A DNA stretch of 36,256 nucleotides, taken from positions 1 through 36,256 of the forward strand of contig JAUWFQ010000006.1 in the NCBI GenBank assembly GCA_030606865.1. Direction: 5' to 3'. Each line of letters begins with the position of its first letter. Within the stretch, counting starts at the first letter, position 1. The notes beneath the pieces were generated by a model that saw nothing but the letters and a program-made list of their open reading frames with translations, was not told the DNA's origin and searched no databases. The DNA comes from a bacterium (lineage in GTDB: Bacteria; Fidelibacterota; Marinisomatia; Marinisomatales; JAHJCW01). Shown here piece by piece: positions 24,938-33,664 of the stretch. Position numbers and translations under genes: made by a program.

Positions 24938-27251
24938 CAACTAATACTTCCCTTGCTTTACTCCCTGTGAATGGTCCTACAATGCCTGCTTGTTCCATTT
25001 GGTCTATTAAACGAGCAGCCCTGGCATACCCAACCCTCAATCTCCTTTGCAACAGTGAAATTGACCCCTGCTGATGAGTTATTACTAATTCAACCGCTTC
25101 TTTGAATAATTCATCGGATGATCCTTCATCAACTGTAAAATCTGTACTTGCCGTTTCACGAACTCCGGCTAATTTTAACTCATCGGTTTTTGGTTGAGCT
25201 GAAATATGATTCATGATAGATTCAATTTCTTCGATTGTTATAAATCCACCATGCAACCTCATAGGTTCTGATGAACCGGGTCGTAGATATAACATATCAC
25301 CACGACCAATCAATTTTTCAGCGCCCATGGTGTCGAGAATTGTACGTGAATCTATTTTTGTAGCAACTTGAAATGCTATACGTGCGGGAAAATTAGCTTT
25401 TATCACTCCTGTTATTACATCAACCGATGGTCTTTGTGTCGCAATTACTAAATGTATTCCGACTGATCTAGATAATTGTGCTAAACGAGCAATAGGAATT
25501 TCAACATCCTTGGCACTTAACATCATAAGATCAGCTAATTCATCTACTATTAAAACAAGATAGGGCATAATCGGTTTGCTATCTTTTTCCATCTTTTTAT
25601 TGTATTCACCGATATTCCTTACCACTGCATCAGCTAAAACATCGTAGCGCCGGTCCATTTCCTTTTCCAAAGCACGCAATGCAAGGATAGCGTTATCGGT
25701 CGTGGTAACGATCGATTCATCGAAATCTTCGGTACCGAGCAAATGATAACCTTCTAATGCCCTATAAAGCGTCATTTCAACCTTCTTAGGATCAATGATC
25801 AGGAATTTTACTTCATCGGGTTTTGCCCGATATAATATGCTGCAAATAATGATATTCAAACAAACTGATTTGCCAGATCCGGTTGTACCGGCAATTAGCA
25901 GATGAGGCATTGTAGCTAAATCTAAAGTTTCAATTTCACCGCTAGTAGTTTTACCAATTGCCAAACTTAATTTTGATTTACTATTTGCAAACTTCTCAGA
26001 ATTCACAGCTGACTTAAAATGAACCATCTCGGGATTCTGATTTGGAATTTCTATTCCAACTGATGATTTACCCGGTATTGGTGCAATTACTCGAACTCTG
26101 CTTGCTTCCATTACTCTTGCTAAATCATCCGATAATTGAACAAATTTGTTTACTCTTACACCTTCTGCCGGCTCAACTTCAAAAAGTGTAATAACAGGTC
26201 CAGGAGAAACATTAACTACTTTTCCTTCCACTCCAAAAGTTGCTAATGATTGTGTTAGGAAATCAGCTCTTTCTAATAATTCTGTTTTACTTATTGAAAA
26301 ATCTTTTATCTTAGGATCAATTAATAAATCAGTATATGGTAACTGATATTCTTTACGAGGTGCTTTCCTGTTTTCTTGATCATCGAGTTTTACTTCTTTT
26401 TCATAGACAATTTCACCAACCTCAATTTTCTCTTCATTAAATAATGTTTCTTCTTGAATTTCAGTTGATTTATCGGATAAAGTAGTTTCCGGTTTAGCTA
26501 CTTGAATCGTTTCTTTTGGTTTATCTCTCAATTTAAATTTTGATAAAAATGATTCCTGCTTCGGTTTTTGTATTTCTGATGATTCGGATTCAACCGATTT
26601 TTGTAATAAATCCTGCTCTTGAACTGCTCCCTCTTTTTTTGTGCGCTCCCCTATTTTAGTGAGCAACTTTTTAGTATGTTTTTCCTTTTCTCTTTGAGCT
26701 TTTCGTCGTTTTTTCCAAGTTTTATATCGATTCCCAATTATATTGTTAAAGGCATCATAATAGTTCCAAGAAAAATATCCCCGAACTAATATCAGCCATG
26801 CTGCCAATACAACAACCGACGCGCCAATCTTGCCTAAAAAATCCACAAAGAATCTTGCGACAACATTTCCTGTCAAACCGGCAGTCAAATAGGAATGAAC
26901 TGATTCCTTAGCATTAATTATCCCAAATAATCCCAAACTTACCGAAAATAAAAAAACACCTAATAAAATGAATAATGTTGTCCTTGCCAATTTCCTGGTT
27001 TTCTTCTTTCCAAATAACTGCCATCCCCAAAATATACCTAAAACAGATAATAAAATTGAAATGTAGCCAATAGCAATTTTTATAAAGAAATGAGATACAT
27101 AAACCCCAAGTATTCCCATTGGATTTTGGATTTGAACGTTCGGTGAAATTTTTGGTTCTTCAAATGGACTATAGCCTATTAAGCTAATTAATACAAATAC
27201 TGAAACCGTTATTAATAATATGCCTGTTATTTCGATTCTTTTATCTTTCAT
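24909..27251 (-). CDS. ftsK: DNA translocase FtsK
   Basis: FtsK pumps chromosome ends across the closing division septum. The 780-residue protein has about four membrane helices in the first 160 residues, then a short basic and acidic linker (about 175-300). The motor domain follows: alpha region ending at VEPAEGVRVNKF, Walker A AGTTGSGKS at 454-462, Walker B YLVLIVDELADLMM, and ATQRPSVDVITGVIK. A C-terminal winged-helix gamma domain (about 715-780, SISLLQRRLRVGYARAARLIDQMEQAGIVG) should read polar KOPS-like sequences. The linker is much shorter than in E. coli FtsK and resembles SpoIIIE-like members. Confidence 0.97.
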   Translation of the reverse strand: MKDKRIEITGILLITVSVFVLISLIGYSPFEEPKISPNVQIQNPMGILGVYVSHFFIKIAIGYISILLSVLGIFWGWQLFGKKKTRKLARTTLFILLGVFLFSVSLGLFGIINAKESVHSYLTAGLTGNVVARFFVDFLGKIGASVVVLAAWLILVRGYFSWNYYDAFNNIIGNRYKTWKKRRKAQREKEKHTKKLLTKIGERTKKEGAVQEQDLLQKSVESESSEIQKPKQESFLSKFKLRDKPKETIQVAKPETTLSDKSTEIQEETLFNEEKIEVGEIVYEKEVKLDDQENRKAPRKEYQLPYTDLLIDPKIKDFSISKTELLERADFLTQSLATFGVEGKVVNVSPGPVITLFEVEPAEGVRVNKFVQLSDDLARVMEASRVRVIAPIPGKSSVGIEIPNQNPEMVHFKSAVNSEKFANSKSKLSLAIGKTTSGEIETLDLATMPHLLIAGTTGSGKSVCLNIIICSILYRAKPDEVKFLIIDPKKVEMTLYRALEGYHLLGTEDFDESIVTTTDNAILALRALEKEMDRRYDVLADAVVRNIGEYNKKMEKDSKPIMPYLVLIVDELADLMMLSAKDVEIPIARLAQLSRSVGIHLVIATQRPSVDVITGVIKANFPARIAFQVATKIDSRTILDTMGAEKLIGRGDMLYLRPGSSEPMRLHGGFITIEEIESIMNHISAQPKTDELKLAGVRETASTDFTVDEGSSDELFKEAVELVITHQQGSISLLQRRLRVGYARAARLIDQMEQAGIVGPFTGSKAREVLVDESYLQIIE

Positions 27252-27280
27252 GACCTATATTCTATCAGTATGGAAATAAT

Positions 27281-28381
27281 TTAGCTGAGAGATGATCCAT
27301 CCTTATAAAACGGCGGTTTAACAATGACTGCTCGTTTACGTTTACCCCGTATTTCAACTTCAATTTTGGTTCCAGATTTCGTATGCGGACGATTAACATA
27401 AGCTAATCCAATTCCTTTTTGCAATGATGGTGATTGACCACCACTTGTAAAATATCCTGTTTTTTCTTCATCGATAAATATTTCGTATCCCTGCCGCGGT
27501 ATTGCTTTATCAAGCATTTCTATACAAACCAATCTGCGCATCATATTTTCTTTGTGTTTAATAATCGCTTCACGTCCGATAAAATCCCCTTTTTCTACTT
27601 TTGTAATCCAACCCAATCCGGCTTCGTAGGGATGGGTAGTTTTATCAATGTCATTGCCATAAAGGCAGAATTTCATCTCCAAGCGCAATGTATCACGTGC
27701 AGCAAGTCCGATCGGTACTAAACCTAACGGTTTACCGATATTGAATAATGCATCCCATATTTTAGGAATATCTTCATTTTTTCCATAAATCTCAAATCCT
27801 AATTCTCCGGTATAACCGGTACGCGCAATTGTGACTTCGCAATCTGCGACCCTACCTTCAATGAAATGATAAAACGGCAAATCATTAATATCAGATTCTG
27901 AAATTTTTGATAAAATCTCCCGAGATTTGGGACCTTGCAGAGCAATTAAACTGATTTCATTGCTACGATTTTCCAGTGTTACTTCATCGAATAAATGTTC
28001 GTTCAGCCAATCAAAATCTTTTTCTACATTAGCAGCATTAACAACTAACATATAATAATCGCTATAACGGTAAATTAATAGATCGTCAATAATTCCACCA
28101 TCTTCATAACACATTGCAGAATACTGTGCCTGACCAATTTCTATTGTATTAACATTATTTATTGTAACATAATTCAGAAAATTTTCAGCGTTTTTTCCTT
28201 TGACAATGAACTCACCCATATGACTTACATCAAATACTCCGGCTGTTGACCTTACAGCAATATGTTCTTTAATTATCCCTTCGTATTGCAAAGGCATTGC
28301 AAAGCCCGCAAAAGGAACTAATTTAGCACCAAGTGCTTCATGTTTACTGAAAAGCGCTGTTCGTTTTATTTCATCTTTCAT
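27281..28381 (-). CDS. gcvT: Glycine cleavage system aminomethyltransferase (T protein)
   Basis: GcvT takes the aminomethyl group from lipoyl GcvH and gives ammonia and methylene-tetrahydrofolate. The 366-residue length is normal. Visible motifs are GVFDVSHMGEF, GGIIDDLLIYR with the catalytic Asp, the folate-site VNAAN, ARTGYTGELGFEIY, GLAARDTLRLEM and the C-terminal GIGLAYV. gcvH and gcvP are not in the window. It lies 55 bases after serC, separated by a strong hairpin, which places glycine cleavage next to serine synthesis. A stand-alone folate-dependent YgfZ is excluded by the full T-protein motifs. Confidence 0.96.
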   Translation of the reverse strand: MKDEIKRTALFSKHEALGAKLVPFAGFAMPLQYEGIIKEHIAVRSTAGVFDVSHMGEFIVKGKNAENFLNYVTINNVNTIEIGQAQYSAMCYEDGGIIDDLLIYRYSDYYMLVVNAANVEKDFDWLNEHLFDEVTLENRSNEISLIALQGPKSREILSKISESDINDLPFYHFIEGRVADCEVTIARTGYTGELGFEIYGKNEDIPKIWDALFNIGKPLGLVPIGLAARDTLRLEMKFCLYGNDIDKTTHPYEAGLGWITKVEKGDFIGREAIIKHKENMMRRLVCIEMLDKAIPRQGYEIFIDEEKTGYFTSGGQSPSLQKGIGLAYVNRPHTKSGTKIEVEIRGKRKRAVIVKPPFYKDGSSLS

Positions 28382-28405
28382 ATTTTACCGTTGATTTTTG
28401 AAACT

Positions 28406-28431
28406 ATTTGGGGCAGTTTCCTGCCCCAAAT
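28406..28431. terminator. GC-rich hairpin between serC and gcvT
   Basis: An 11-bp perfect stem, ATTTGGGGCAG / CTGCCCCAAAT, closes a 4-base loop that reads GAAA on the minus strand, a GNRA tetraloop. It fills the middle of the 55-base serC-gcvT spacer. On the minus strand the bases after the stem are AGTTTC, so there is no proper U-tract. It may be a weak terminator or a stability or processing element that lowers gcvT relative to serC. Confidence 0.5.
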
Positions 28432-28436
28432 TATTA

Positions 28437-29525
28437 CTAGTTATTCTTTTTAAAGTTCATCATAAAATCAGCCACTTTTTCAGCACCTTCAAGTGTCATT
28501 GCATTATACAACGATACACGAATGCCACCGACACTTCTATGCCCCTTCAGTCCAATAAAACCAGCGGATTTCGCTTCTGCTACTAATTTCTGTTCCAAAT
28601 CTTCTGATGGTAATCTGAAAACAACATTCATCCAACTGCGACTATCTTTTCTGACCGGTCCATGGAAATATTCCGGATATTCATCAATCAATCCATAAAT
28701 TATATCCTTCTTGGTACGGTTAATAGTTTCAACCGTTGATAATCCACCCTGATCCTTGATCCACTCTAATACCAACTTCACAATATAAATTGGTAAAGTT
28801 GGCGCTGTATTGAACAATGAATTCTTAGTCGCATGAGTGCGATAATCAATCATTGTTGGTATGCCGTCTTCTATTTTATCCAACATACTTTCTTTCATCA
28901 CGATCATTGTAACACCTGATGGACCTAGATTTTTCTGAGCGCCGGCGTAAATCATTGAAAATTTCGAAAAATCGATTTGATGTGACAGTATATCAGATGA
29001 CATATCTGCAATCAACGGTACATTTCCGGTATTAGGTAATTTATGATATTGTGTTCCCTTGATTGTATTATTTGTTGTAATGTGCAAATATGCAGCATCT
29101 ATCGGAAAATCTATTTCATCAGGTTGTGGAATAAAAGTATATCCATCATCTTTTGATGAACCAGCAAGATGTACTTCTTTACCTAATATTTTTACTTCTT
29201 TAATAGCTTTGGCTGACCAAGTTCCGGTATCCACATAAGCGCCAACTTCACCTTTGTGCAGAAAATTCATCGGAATATATGCAAATTGTGTTGACGCACC
29301 GCCACCCACAAAAAGCACTTTATACGTATCATCCAATCCCATCAATTCTTTTGTTAAAGCAATTGTATCATTGTGTACTTTATCATATTCTGGAGACCGA
29401 TGAGAAATTTCCATTATCGACATGCCAGTATTTTCAAAATCAAGTAAATCGACTTGTAATTTTTTCAACACATCTAACGGTAGCGTTGATGGTCCGGGAT
29501 TAAAATTATATACTCTTTTAGTCAT
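28437..29525 (-). CDS. serC: Phosphoserine aminotransferase
   Basis: SerC is a PLP enzyme that converts 3-phosphohydroxypyruvate to O-phosphoserine with glutamate as donor. The 362-residue protein has the family start YNFNPGPSTLP, the substrate motif MSIMEISHRSPEY, the PLP-phosphate segment GGGAST (75-80), the Schiff-base Lys198 in YAGAQKNLGPSG, and SWMNVVFRL. It follows serA by 38 bases with an AAGGAA ribosome-binding site. The serine pathway step before it is encoded by that neighbour; no phosphoserine phosphatase of the SerB type is seen here. Confidence 0.97.
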   Translation of the reverse strand: MTKRVYNFNPGPSTLPLDVLKKLQVDLLDFENTGMSIMEISHRSPEYDKVHNDTIALTKELMGLDDTYKVLFVGGGASTQFAYIPMNFLHKGEVGAYVDTGTWSAKAIKEVKILGKEVHLAGSSKDDGYTFIPQPDEIDFPIDAAYLHITTNNTIKGTQYHKLPNTGNVPLIADMSSDILSHQIDFSKFSMIYAGAQKNLGPSGVTMIVMKESMLDKIEDGIPTMIDYRTHATKNSLFNTAPTLPIYIVKLVLEWIKDQGGLSTVETINRTKKDIIYGLIDEYPEYFHGPVRKDSRSWMNVVFRLPSEDLEQKLVAEAKSAGFIGLKGHRSVGGIRVSLYNAMTLEGAEKVADFMMNFKKNN

Positions 29526-29563
29526 TGTTAATTCCTTGTTATTATTGTATTTAAAATGATTTA

Positions 29564-30436
29564 TTAACTAATATAATCTCCAATCAATTCTTCAATTATA
29601 TCTCCGATTCTCAGCAAATTCTCATTAGTTGAAGCACCTAAATGCGGCATCATTATAACGTTCGGTGCATCCGTTAGAACTGTATTTTCCGGCGGATCAG
29701 AATACCAAACATCATTGCCAAATGCTTTCAGTTTTCCACTTTTTAAAGCTTCAACAACATCTTCTTCAACTATTGTTTTTCCTCTTCCGGTATTAATAAG
29801 ATAGGCGCCATCTTTAAAGTCTTTCAATGTTTCAGAATTAATAAGTCCTTTGGTTTCATCTGTTAACGGAAGATGCAATGAAATATAATCGGATACTTGA
29901 AATACATCTTTCATTGTTGATTTCATTTCCGCAAAATCCGATGATTTCACAAAAGGATCGTAAGCAACTACAGTCATTCCAAAGGCAATTGCGCGTTTAG
30001 CAAGTTCCGTTCCGATTCGTCCCATTCCGATGATTCCAAGTGTCTTTTGATATAATTCCGTGCGTTTCATTTCTTTCTTTAACCACTTACCTTCATGCAT
30101 TGATTTATCGGCTTTAGCGACATGGTTTGTGATTGCGATCATTAATGTGAACGCCAACTCCGCCACAGCAATTGACGACGCTGCTGCCGTATTATGAACT
30201 GTGATTCCCTTATCCTTGGCATAAACTAAATCAACATTGTCCAAACCAACACCACCGCGGATAACCAATTTCAAATTTGGTGCGGAATCAATATATTCTT
30301 TAGTTACTTTTGTTTTACTACGGATAAGAATTACTTCAGCTTTTGGCACACGACTTTTATCATCGGTGACTTCACCAAATTTCTTTAATTTATCCGGTAG
30401 ACCCGAATCAAATGCATCTGATAATAATATTAGCAT
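29564..30436 (-). CDS. serA: Short-form D-3-phosphoglycerate dehydrogenase
   Basis: A 290-residue D-2-hydroxyacid dehydrogenase, probably oxidising 3-phosphoglycerate. The substrate domain has RGGVGLDNVDL, the NAD site is GIIGMGRIG (134-142), and catalytic Arg218 (NTGRG) and His265 (MPHLGAST) are present. The usual DVFxxEP stretch with the catalytic Glu reads DVWYSDPPE, so Asp247 or Glu250 must take that role, and the loop to His265 is about five residues shorter than usual. There is no C-terminal ACT or ASB domain, so serine feedback is not expected. The role rests mainly on its position before serC; another hydroxyacid dehydrogenase is possible. Confidence 0.85.
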   Translation of the reverse strand: MLILLSDAFDSGLPDKLKKFGEVTDDKSRVPKAEVILIRSKTKVTKEYIDSAPNLKLVIRGGVGLDNVDLVYAKDKGITVHNTAAASSIAVAELAFTLMIAITNHVAKADKSMHEGKWLKKEMKRTELYQKTLGIIGMGRIGTELAKRAIAFGMTVVAYDPFVKSSDFAEMKSTMKDVFQVSDYISLHLPLTDETKGLINSETLKDFKDGAYLINTGRGKTIVEEDVVEALKSGKLKAFGNDVWYSDPPENTVLTDAPNVIMMPHLGASTNENLLRIGDIIEELIGDYIS

Positions 30437-30471
30437 ATTCTAATTCCTTATGATTATTAATTTATTATTTT

Positions 30472-31716
30472 TTACTTATCTAACAAATTGACTACCATTC
30501 CACTTCTTAATTTTGGTTCGAACCAAGTAGATTTTGGCGGCATAACTTTTCCGGCATCCGCTACATCTAATAATTGTTTTATAGATGTTGGAAAAAGTGA
30601 AAAAGCAATCTTATATTTTCCTGAATCAACGAGTTTTTCCAATTCTTGAGTCCCGCGAATACCGCCGACAAAATTTATTCTCTTATCAGTTTTAGGATCA
30701 CTGATTCCCAATATTGGATCAATAAAATTTTTACCCAAAATTGCCGCATCAATAGAACCGGTTGGATCGTTCGGATCGAATGCACTATCTTTGGCTTTTA
30801 ATAAATGCCACTTCCCTGCGCAATATATTCCAAACGTATGTAATTCCGTTGGAGTTATTTCACTACTTTGTTGAGATATTTGAAATTTATCTGCTGCCAT
30901 ATCTAGTATAGTATCCAAAGTTAAATCATTTAAATCCACCACAACTCGATTGTATGGTAAAATATTTAATTCTTGATCGGGAAACAACACATTTAAAAAA
31001 TAATTATAATTTTCTTTTCCGGTATGTTTTGAATTTTTCTCTCTTGCCCGTCTGCAAACTTCCGATGCCGATTGACTGCGATGGTGACCATCAGCAATAT
31101 ATAAATGCGGTAACGCGACAAATGCTTCCTCAATTTTTCGTATTTCCGGATCCTCTGAGATTACCCAAAATTCGTGGCGCACCCCGTCATCAGCAACAAA
31201 ATCAATAATTGGGTTTTTAACAGTAATTTGCTTAAATATTTTGTGAATATTTTCATTATACCGATAAGTTGAAAAAACTGGTCCGACTTGTGCACCCAAG
31301 AATTCAATATGATTCGCTCTATCGTTAACTTTTTCCGGTCGTGTATGTTCATGTTTTTTAATCAAACCGTTGTCATATTCTTCAACAGATGTTAATGCTA
31401 CTAATCCGGTTTGACTTTTTCCATCCATTGTAATTTGATATATATAAAAACAAGGTTTTTCATCACGCGTCATAAATCCCAAATCTGAAAGTCTTTGTAA
31501 ATTATCTTTACCACGTTGATATACTTCTTCAGAATAAGAATTTACTTTGTCATCAAATTCTAATTCCGCCTTGTTAACCCGCAAAAATGAATTTGGATTC
31601 TTTTCAACTAATTTGCGTGCTTCTTGAGCGTTCAATACATCGTAAGGTGGTGAGGCAATTTCTTTAGCATATTTCGGTTTCGGACGCAGCCCGCGAAAAG
31701 GTTTTACAATTGACAT
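30472..31716 (-). CDS. DUF1015 family protein
   Basis: A 414-residue cytosolic protein that I recognise as DUF1015 by its motifs: SPPYDVLN near residue 22, KHEHTRPEKV at 121-130, LYIADGHHRSQSA near 205-217, and PPKSTWFEPKLRSGMV at the C-terminus. Histidines and arginines dominate the conserved blocks, which suggests an enzyme acting on a phosphate-bearing substrate, but no reaction is established to my knowledge. It stands directly before serA and serC and has a clean AGGAG ribosome-binding site, so a link to serine metabolism is a reasonable inference. Nothing looks truncated. Confidence 0.88.
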   Translation of the reverse strand: MSIVKPFRGLRPKPKYAKEIASPPYDVLNAQEARKLVEKNPNSFLRVNKAELEFDDKVNSYSEEVYQRGKDNLQRLSDLGFMTRDEKPCFYIYQITMDGKSQTGLVALTSVEEYDNGLIKKHEHTRPEKVNDRANHIEFLGAQVGPVFSTYRYNENIHKIFKQITVKNPIIDFVADDGVRHEFWVISEDPEIRKIEEAFVALPHLYIADGHHRSQSASEVCRRAREKNSKHTGKENYNYFLNVLFPDQELNILPYNRVVVDLNDLTLDTILDMAADKFQISQQSSEITPTELHTFGIYCAGKWHLLKAKDSAFDPNDPTGSIDAAILGKNFIDPILGISDPKTDKRINFVGGIRGTQELEKLVDSGKYKIAFSLFPTSIKQLLDVADAGKVMPPKSTWFEPKLRSGMVVNLLDK

Positions 31717-31728
31717 AAATTCTCCTAA

Positions 31729-32322
31729 TTACATTTTTGTTAATGCTTTTTTAATTAATTCTTCAACACTTCCTTCGAGTTCATCAACATCTTTGATTTT
31801 TTTTAATGCATCATTAATTTGTCCACGTTTATATCCAAGCGATAGCAATGCCTGAACCACATCTTTGATCTCATTGCTTGTCTTGTCATCACCAACTAAA
31901 TTCGAAATATCAACATCTTCGTCGACAAATTTTTCTTTTAATTCAAGGATAATTCGCTTTGCGGTCTTCGGACCGATTCCGGGAATAACCGTCAAAGATT
32001 TAACATCTTCGGAAATGATCCGCTTCTTAAATTCTTGCGGGGTAGCTCCTGATAAAATTGTAACGGCAGAACGCGGACCAATGCCGCTTACACCGATTAA
32101 TTTTTTAAATACATCCCTTTCAACATCATCGGCGAAACCGTATAAATCTAATATATCTTCCCTTACATGCAGATAAGTCATTAATTCTACAGATTCTCCA
32201 ATCTGAGGAAGTTTTTCGAAAGTGGCTACACTAATATTAATTTTTAATCGTATTCCATCCATATCGGCAACGGCAAATGTCGGTTCTTTTTTTATTAATT
32301 GCCCGAATATTGAATCAATCAT
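31729..32322 (-). CDS. ruvA: Holliday junction helicase subunit RuvA
   Basis: RuvA binds four-way junctions and docks the RuvB motor. The 197-residue protein has the N-terminal OB fold (residues 1-62), two helix-hairpin-helix motifs (LIGVSGIGPRSAVTIL and LTVIPGIGPKTAKRIIL), and a C-terminal three-helix domain for RuvB contact (about 148-197). Its ATG overlaps the ruvC stop by four bases. ruvB is not in the window. Confidence 0.96.
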   Translation of the reverse strand: MIDSIFGQLIKKEPTFAVADMDGIRLKINISVATFEKLPQIGESVELMTYLHVREDILDLYGFADDVERDVFKKLIGVSGIGPRSAVTILSGATPQEFKKRIISEDVKSLTVIPGIGPKTAKRIILELKEKFVDEDVDISNLVGDDKTSNEIKDVVQALLSLGYKRGQINDALKKIKDVDELEGSVEELIKKALTKM

Positions 32323-32795
32323 AATCCATACTCCATATTTGTCAATCCACAGTATGCAATGGCTAAAGCATCCGATACATCAAATGATTTTGGTAAGGAT
32401 TCTAATTTTAGAATCCTTTGGATCATATACTGCACCTGTTCTTTGGTTGCCGAACCGTTACCAACGACAGCTAACTTAACTTTACGTGGCGCAAATTCCT
32501 TGCACGGAACATTTGAGTTCGCTGCAGCAAGTAAAATTGATCCTTTTGCTTGTCCTAAAATCAATGCTGATTTAACATTTTTTTGATGAAATGTGCTCTC
32601 AATTACTAATAAATCAGGTTTGTATTTTTCAATGATTTCCATTGCATCCGAATATAAATATTTTAATCTTTCTGCCATAGATTTTTGTACCGGCGGATTT
32701 ATTGTTCCATAACTCAATACCGAAAGTGTTTTGCTTTTCTCCAAAACTCCAAAACCAGTGGAACGAATTCCCGGATCTATGCCTAAAATTCTCAT
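32319..32795 (-). CDS. ruvC: Holliday junction resolvase RuvC
   Basis: RuvC cuts Holliday junctions symmetrically as a dimer. The 158-residue protein is a normal RNase H-fold nuclease with all four acidic metal ligands: Asp7 (GIDPGIRSTGFG), Glu66 (LLVIESTFHQKN), Asp139 and Asp142 (FDVSDALAIAYC). It lies three bases after yebC and overlaps ruvA, the classic yebC-ruvC-ruvA order. Confidence 0.97.
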   Translation of the reverse strand: MRILGIDPGIRSTGFGVLEKSKTLSVLSYGTINPPVQKSMAERLKYLYSDAMEIIEKYKPDLLVIESTFHQKNVKSALILGQAKGSILLAAANSNVPCKEFAPRKVKLAVVGNGSATKEQVQYMIQRILKLESLPKSFDVSDALAIAYCGLTNMEYGL

Positions 32796-32798
32796 AAA

Positions 32799-33545
32799 TT
32801 ATTGATCAATATTTAACAATTCTTCATCAATATCAAAATTGGCATAGACATTCTTAATATCTTCATTATCTTCCAAAGCTTCCATCAAATTGATAATATT
32901 TTCAACATCATCCCGTTCTACTTTCTGAAGATTTTTTGGTAAAAATTCAATATCTGCAGATTTCACAACCACTTCTTTTGCTTCCAAATTATCCTTCACT
33001 TCCATTAGGTCGGCAGGGTCTGTTATAATAATAAATTCGTTATCTTCCGTTTCAAAATCCTCCGCTCCACACTCCAAAACAATTTCGAACATAGTTTCTT
33101 CAGCATAGTCATTTTTTTCAATAACGATCTGTCCTTTTTTATCAAACATCCATGCTACGCTACCGTTTTCTCCAAGATTTCCACCGTACTTTGACATTAA
33201 ATGGCGTATTTCAGCAACAGTTCTTTTTTTATTATCAGTTAATATTTCCATTATTATTGCTACTCCTGCGGGACCGTATCCTTCGTAAACCGCCTCTTCA
33301 TAACTTACACCCGGTAATTCTCCGGTGCCTTTTTTGATGGCACGTTTAATATTATCTGCCGGCATATTTGCCGATTTCGCTTTAGCGATGGCCTGTCGCA
33401 AGCGCGGATTTGCCGCTTCATCACCGCCACCTGAACGCGCAGCGATCGTAATCTCTTTAATGATAGTAGTAAATATTTTACCACGTTTTGCGTCGGCAAC
33501 ACCTTTCTTACGTTTAATTGTTGACCATTTACTGTGACCGGACAT
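32799..33545 (-). CDS. yebC: YebC/PmpR family regulator or translation factor
   Basis: A 248-residue member of the YebC family. The diagnostic start SGHSKWSTIKRKKGVADAKRGK is present, followed by RLRQAIAKAKSANMPADNIKRAIKKGTGE and the middle block YEGYGPAGVAIIMEILTDN. The family has been described both as DNA-binding transcription regulators and, more recently, as ribosome-acting factors that ease stalls at proline runs; the sequence alone does not choose. It is the first gene of the yebC-to-cysS run, so the 119-base spacer upstream should hold the main promoter. Confidence 0.95.
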   Translation of the reverse strand: MSGHSKWSTIKRKKGVADAKRGKIFTTIIKEITIAARSGGGDEAANPRLRQAIAKAKSANMPADNIKRAIKKGTGELPGVSYEEAVYEGYGPAGVAIIMEILTDNKKRTVAEIRHLMSKYGGNLGENGSVAWMFDKKGQIVIEKNDYAEETMFEIVLECGAEDFETEDNEFIIITDPADLMEVKDNLEAKEVVVKSADIEFLPKNLQKVERDDVENIINLMEALEDNEDIKNVYANFDIDEELLNIDQ

Positions 33546-33664
33546 ATTACTCTCGATATTTAACTTGAAATTTACTGTTTATAATATATTCCAACCAACC
33601 GCATTCCGTGAGATAAAAAGGAAACTTAAATTAAGATTATTCAATAACTAATTATGAAATTACT
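33546..33664 (-). promoter_or_regulatory. Spacer upstream of yebC, probable promoter region
   Basis: This 119-base AT-rich spacer lies between the protease stop and the yebC start, both read on the minus strand. A segment TTGG followed about 16 bases later by TAAATTTC resembles loosely the Bacteroidetes promoter boxes (TTTG and TAnnTTTG), ending about 24 bases before the yebC ATG. The match is imperfect. I found no convincing terminator for the protease gene. No small gene is evident. Confidence 0.3.

Noticed and set aside
24938-24940. TTG at 24940 as the lolA start
   Set aside because: The next codon is ATG and gives the same signal peptide with a more usual start.
33546-33664. Imperfect AT-rich inverted repeat after the protease as a terminator
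   Set aside because: The stem has mismatches, almost no loop and no following T-tract on the minus strand.
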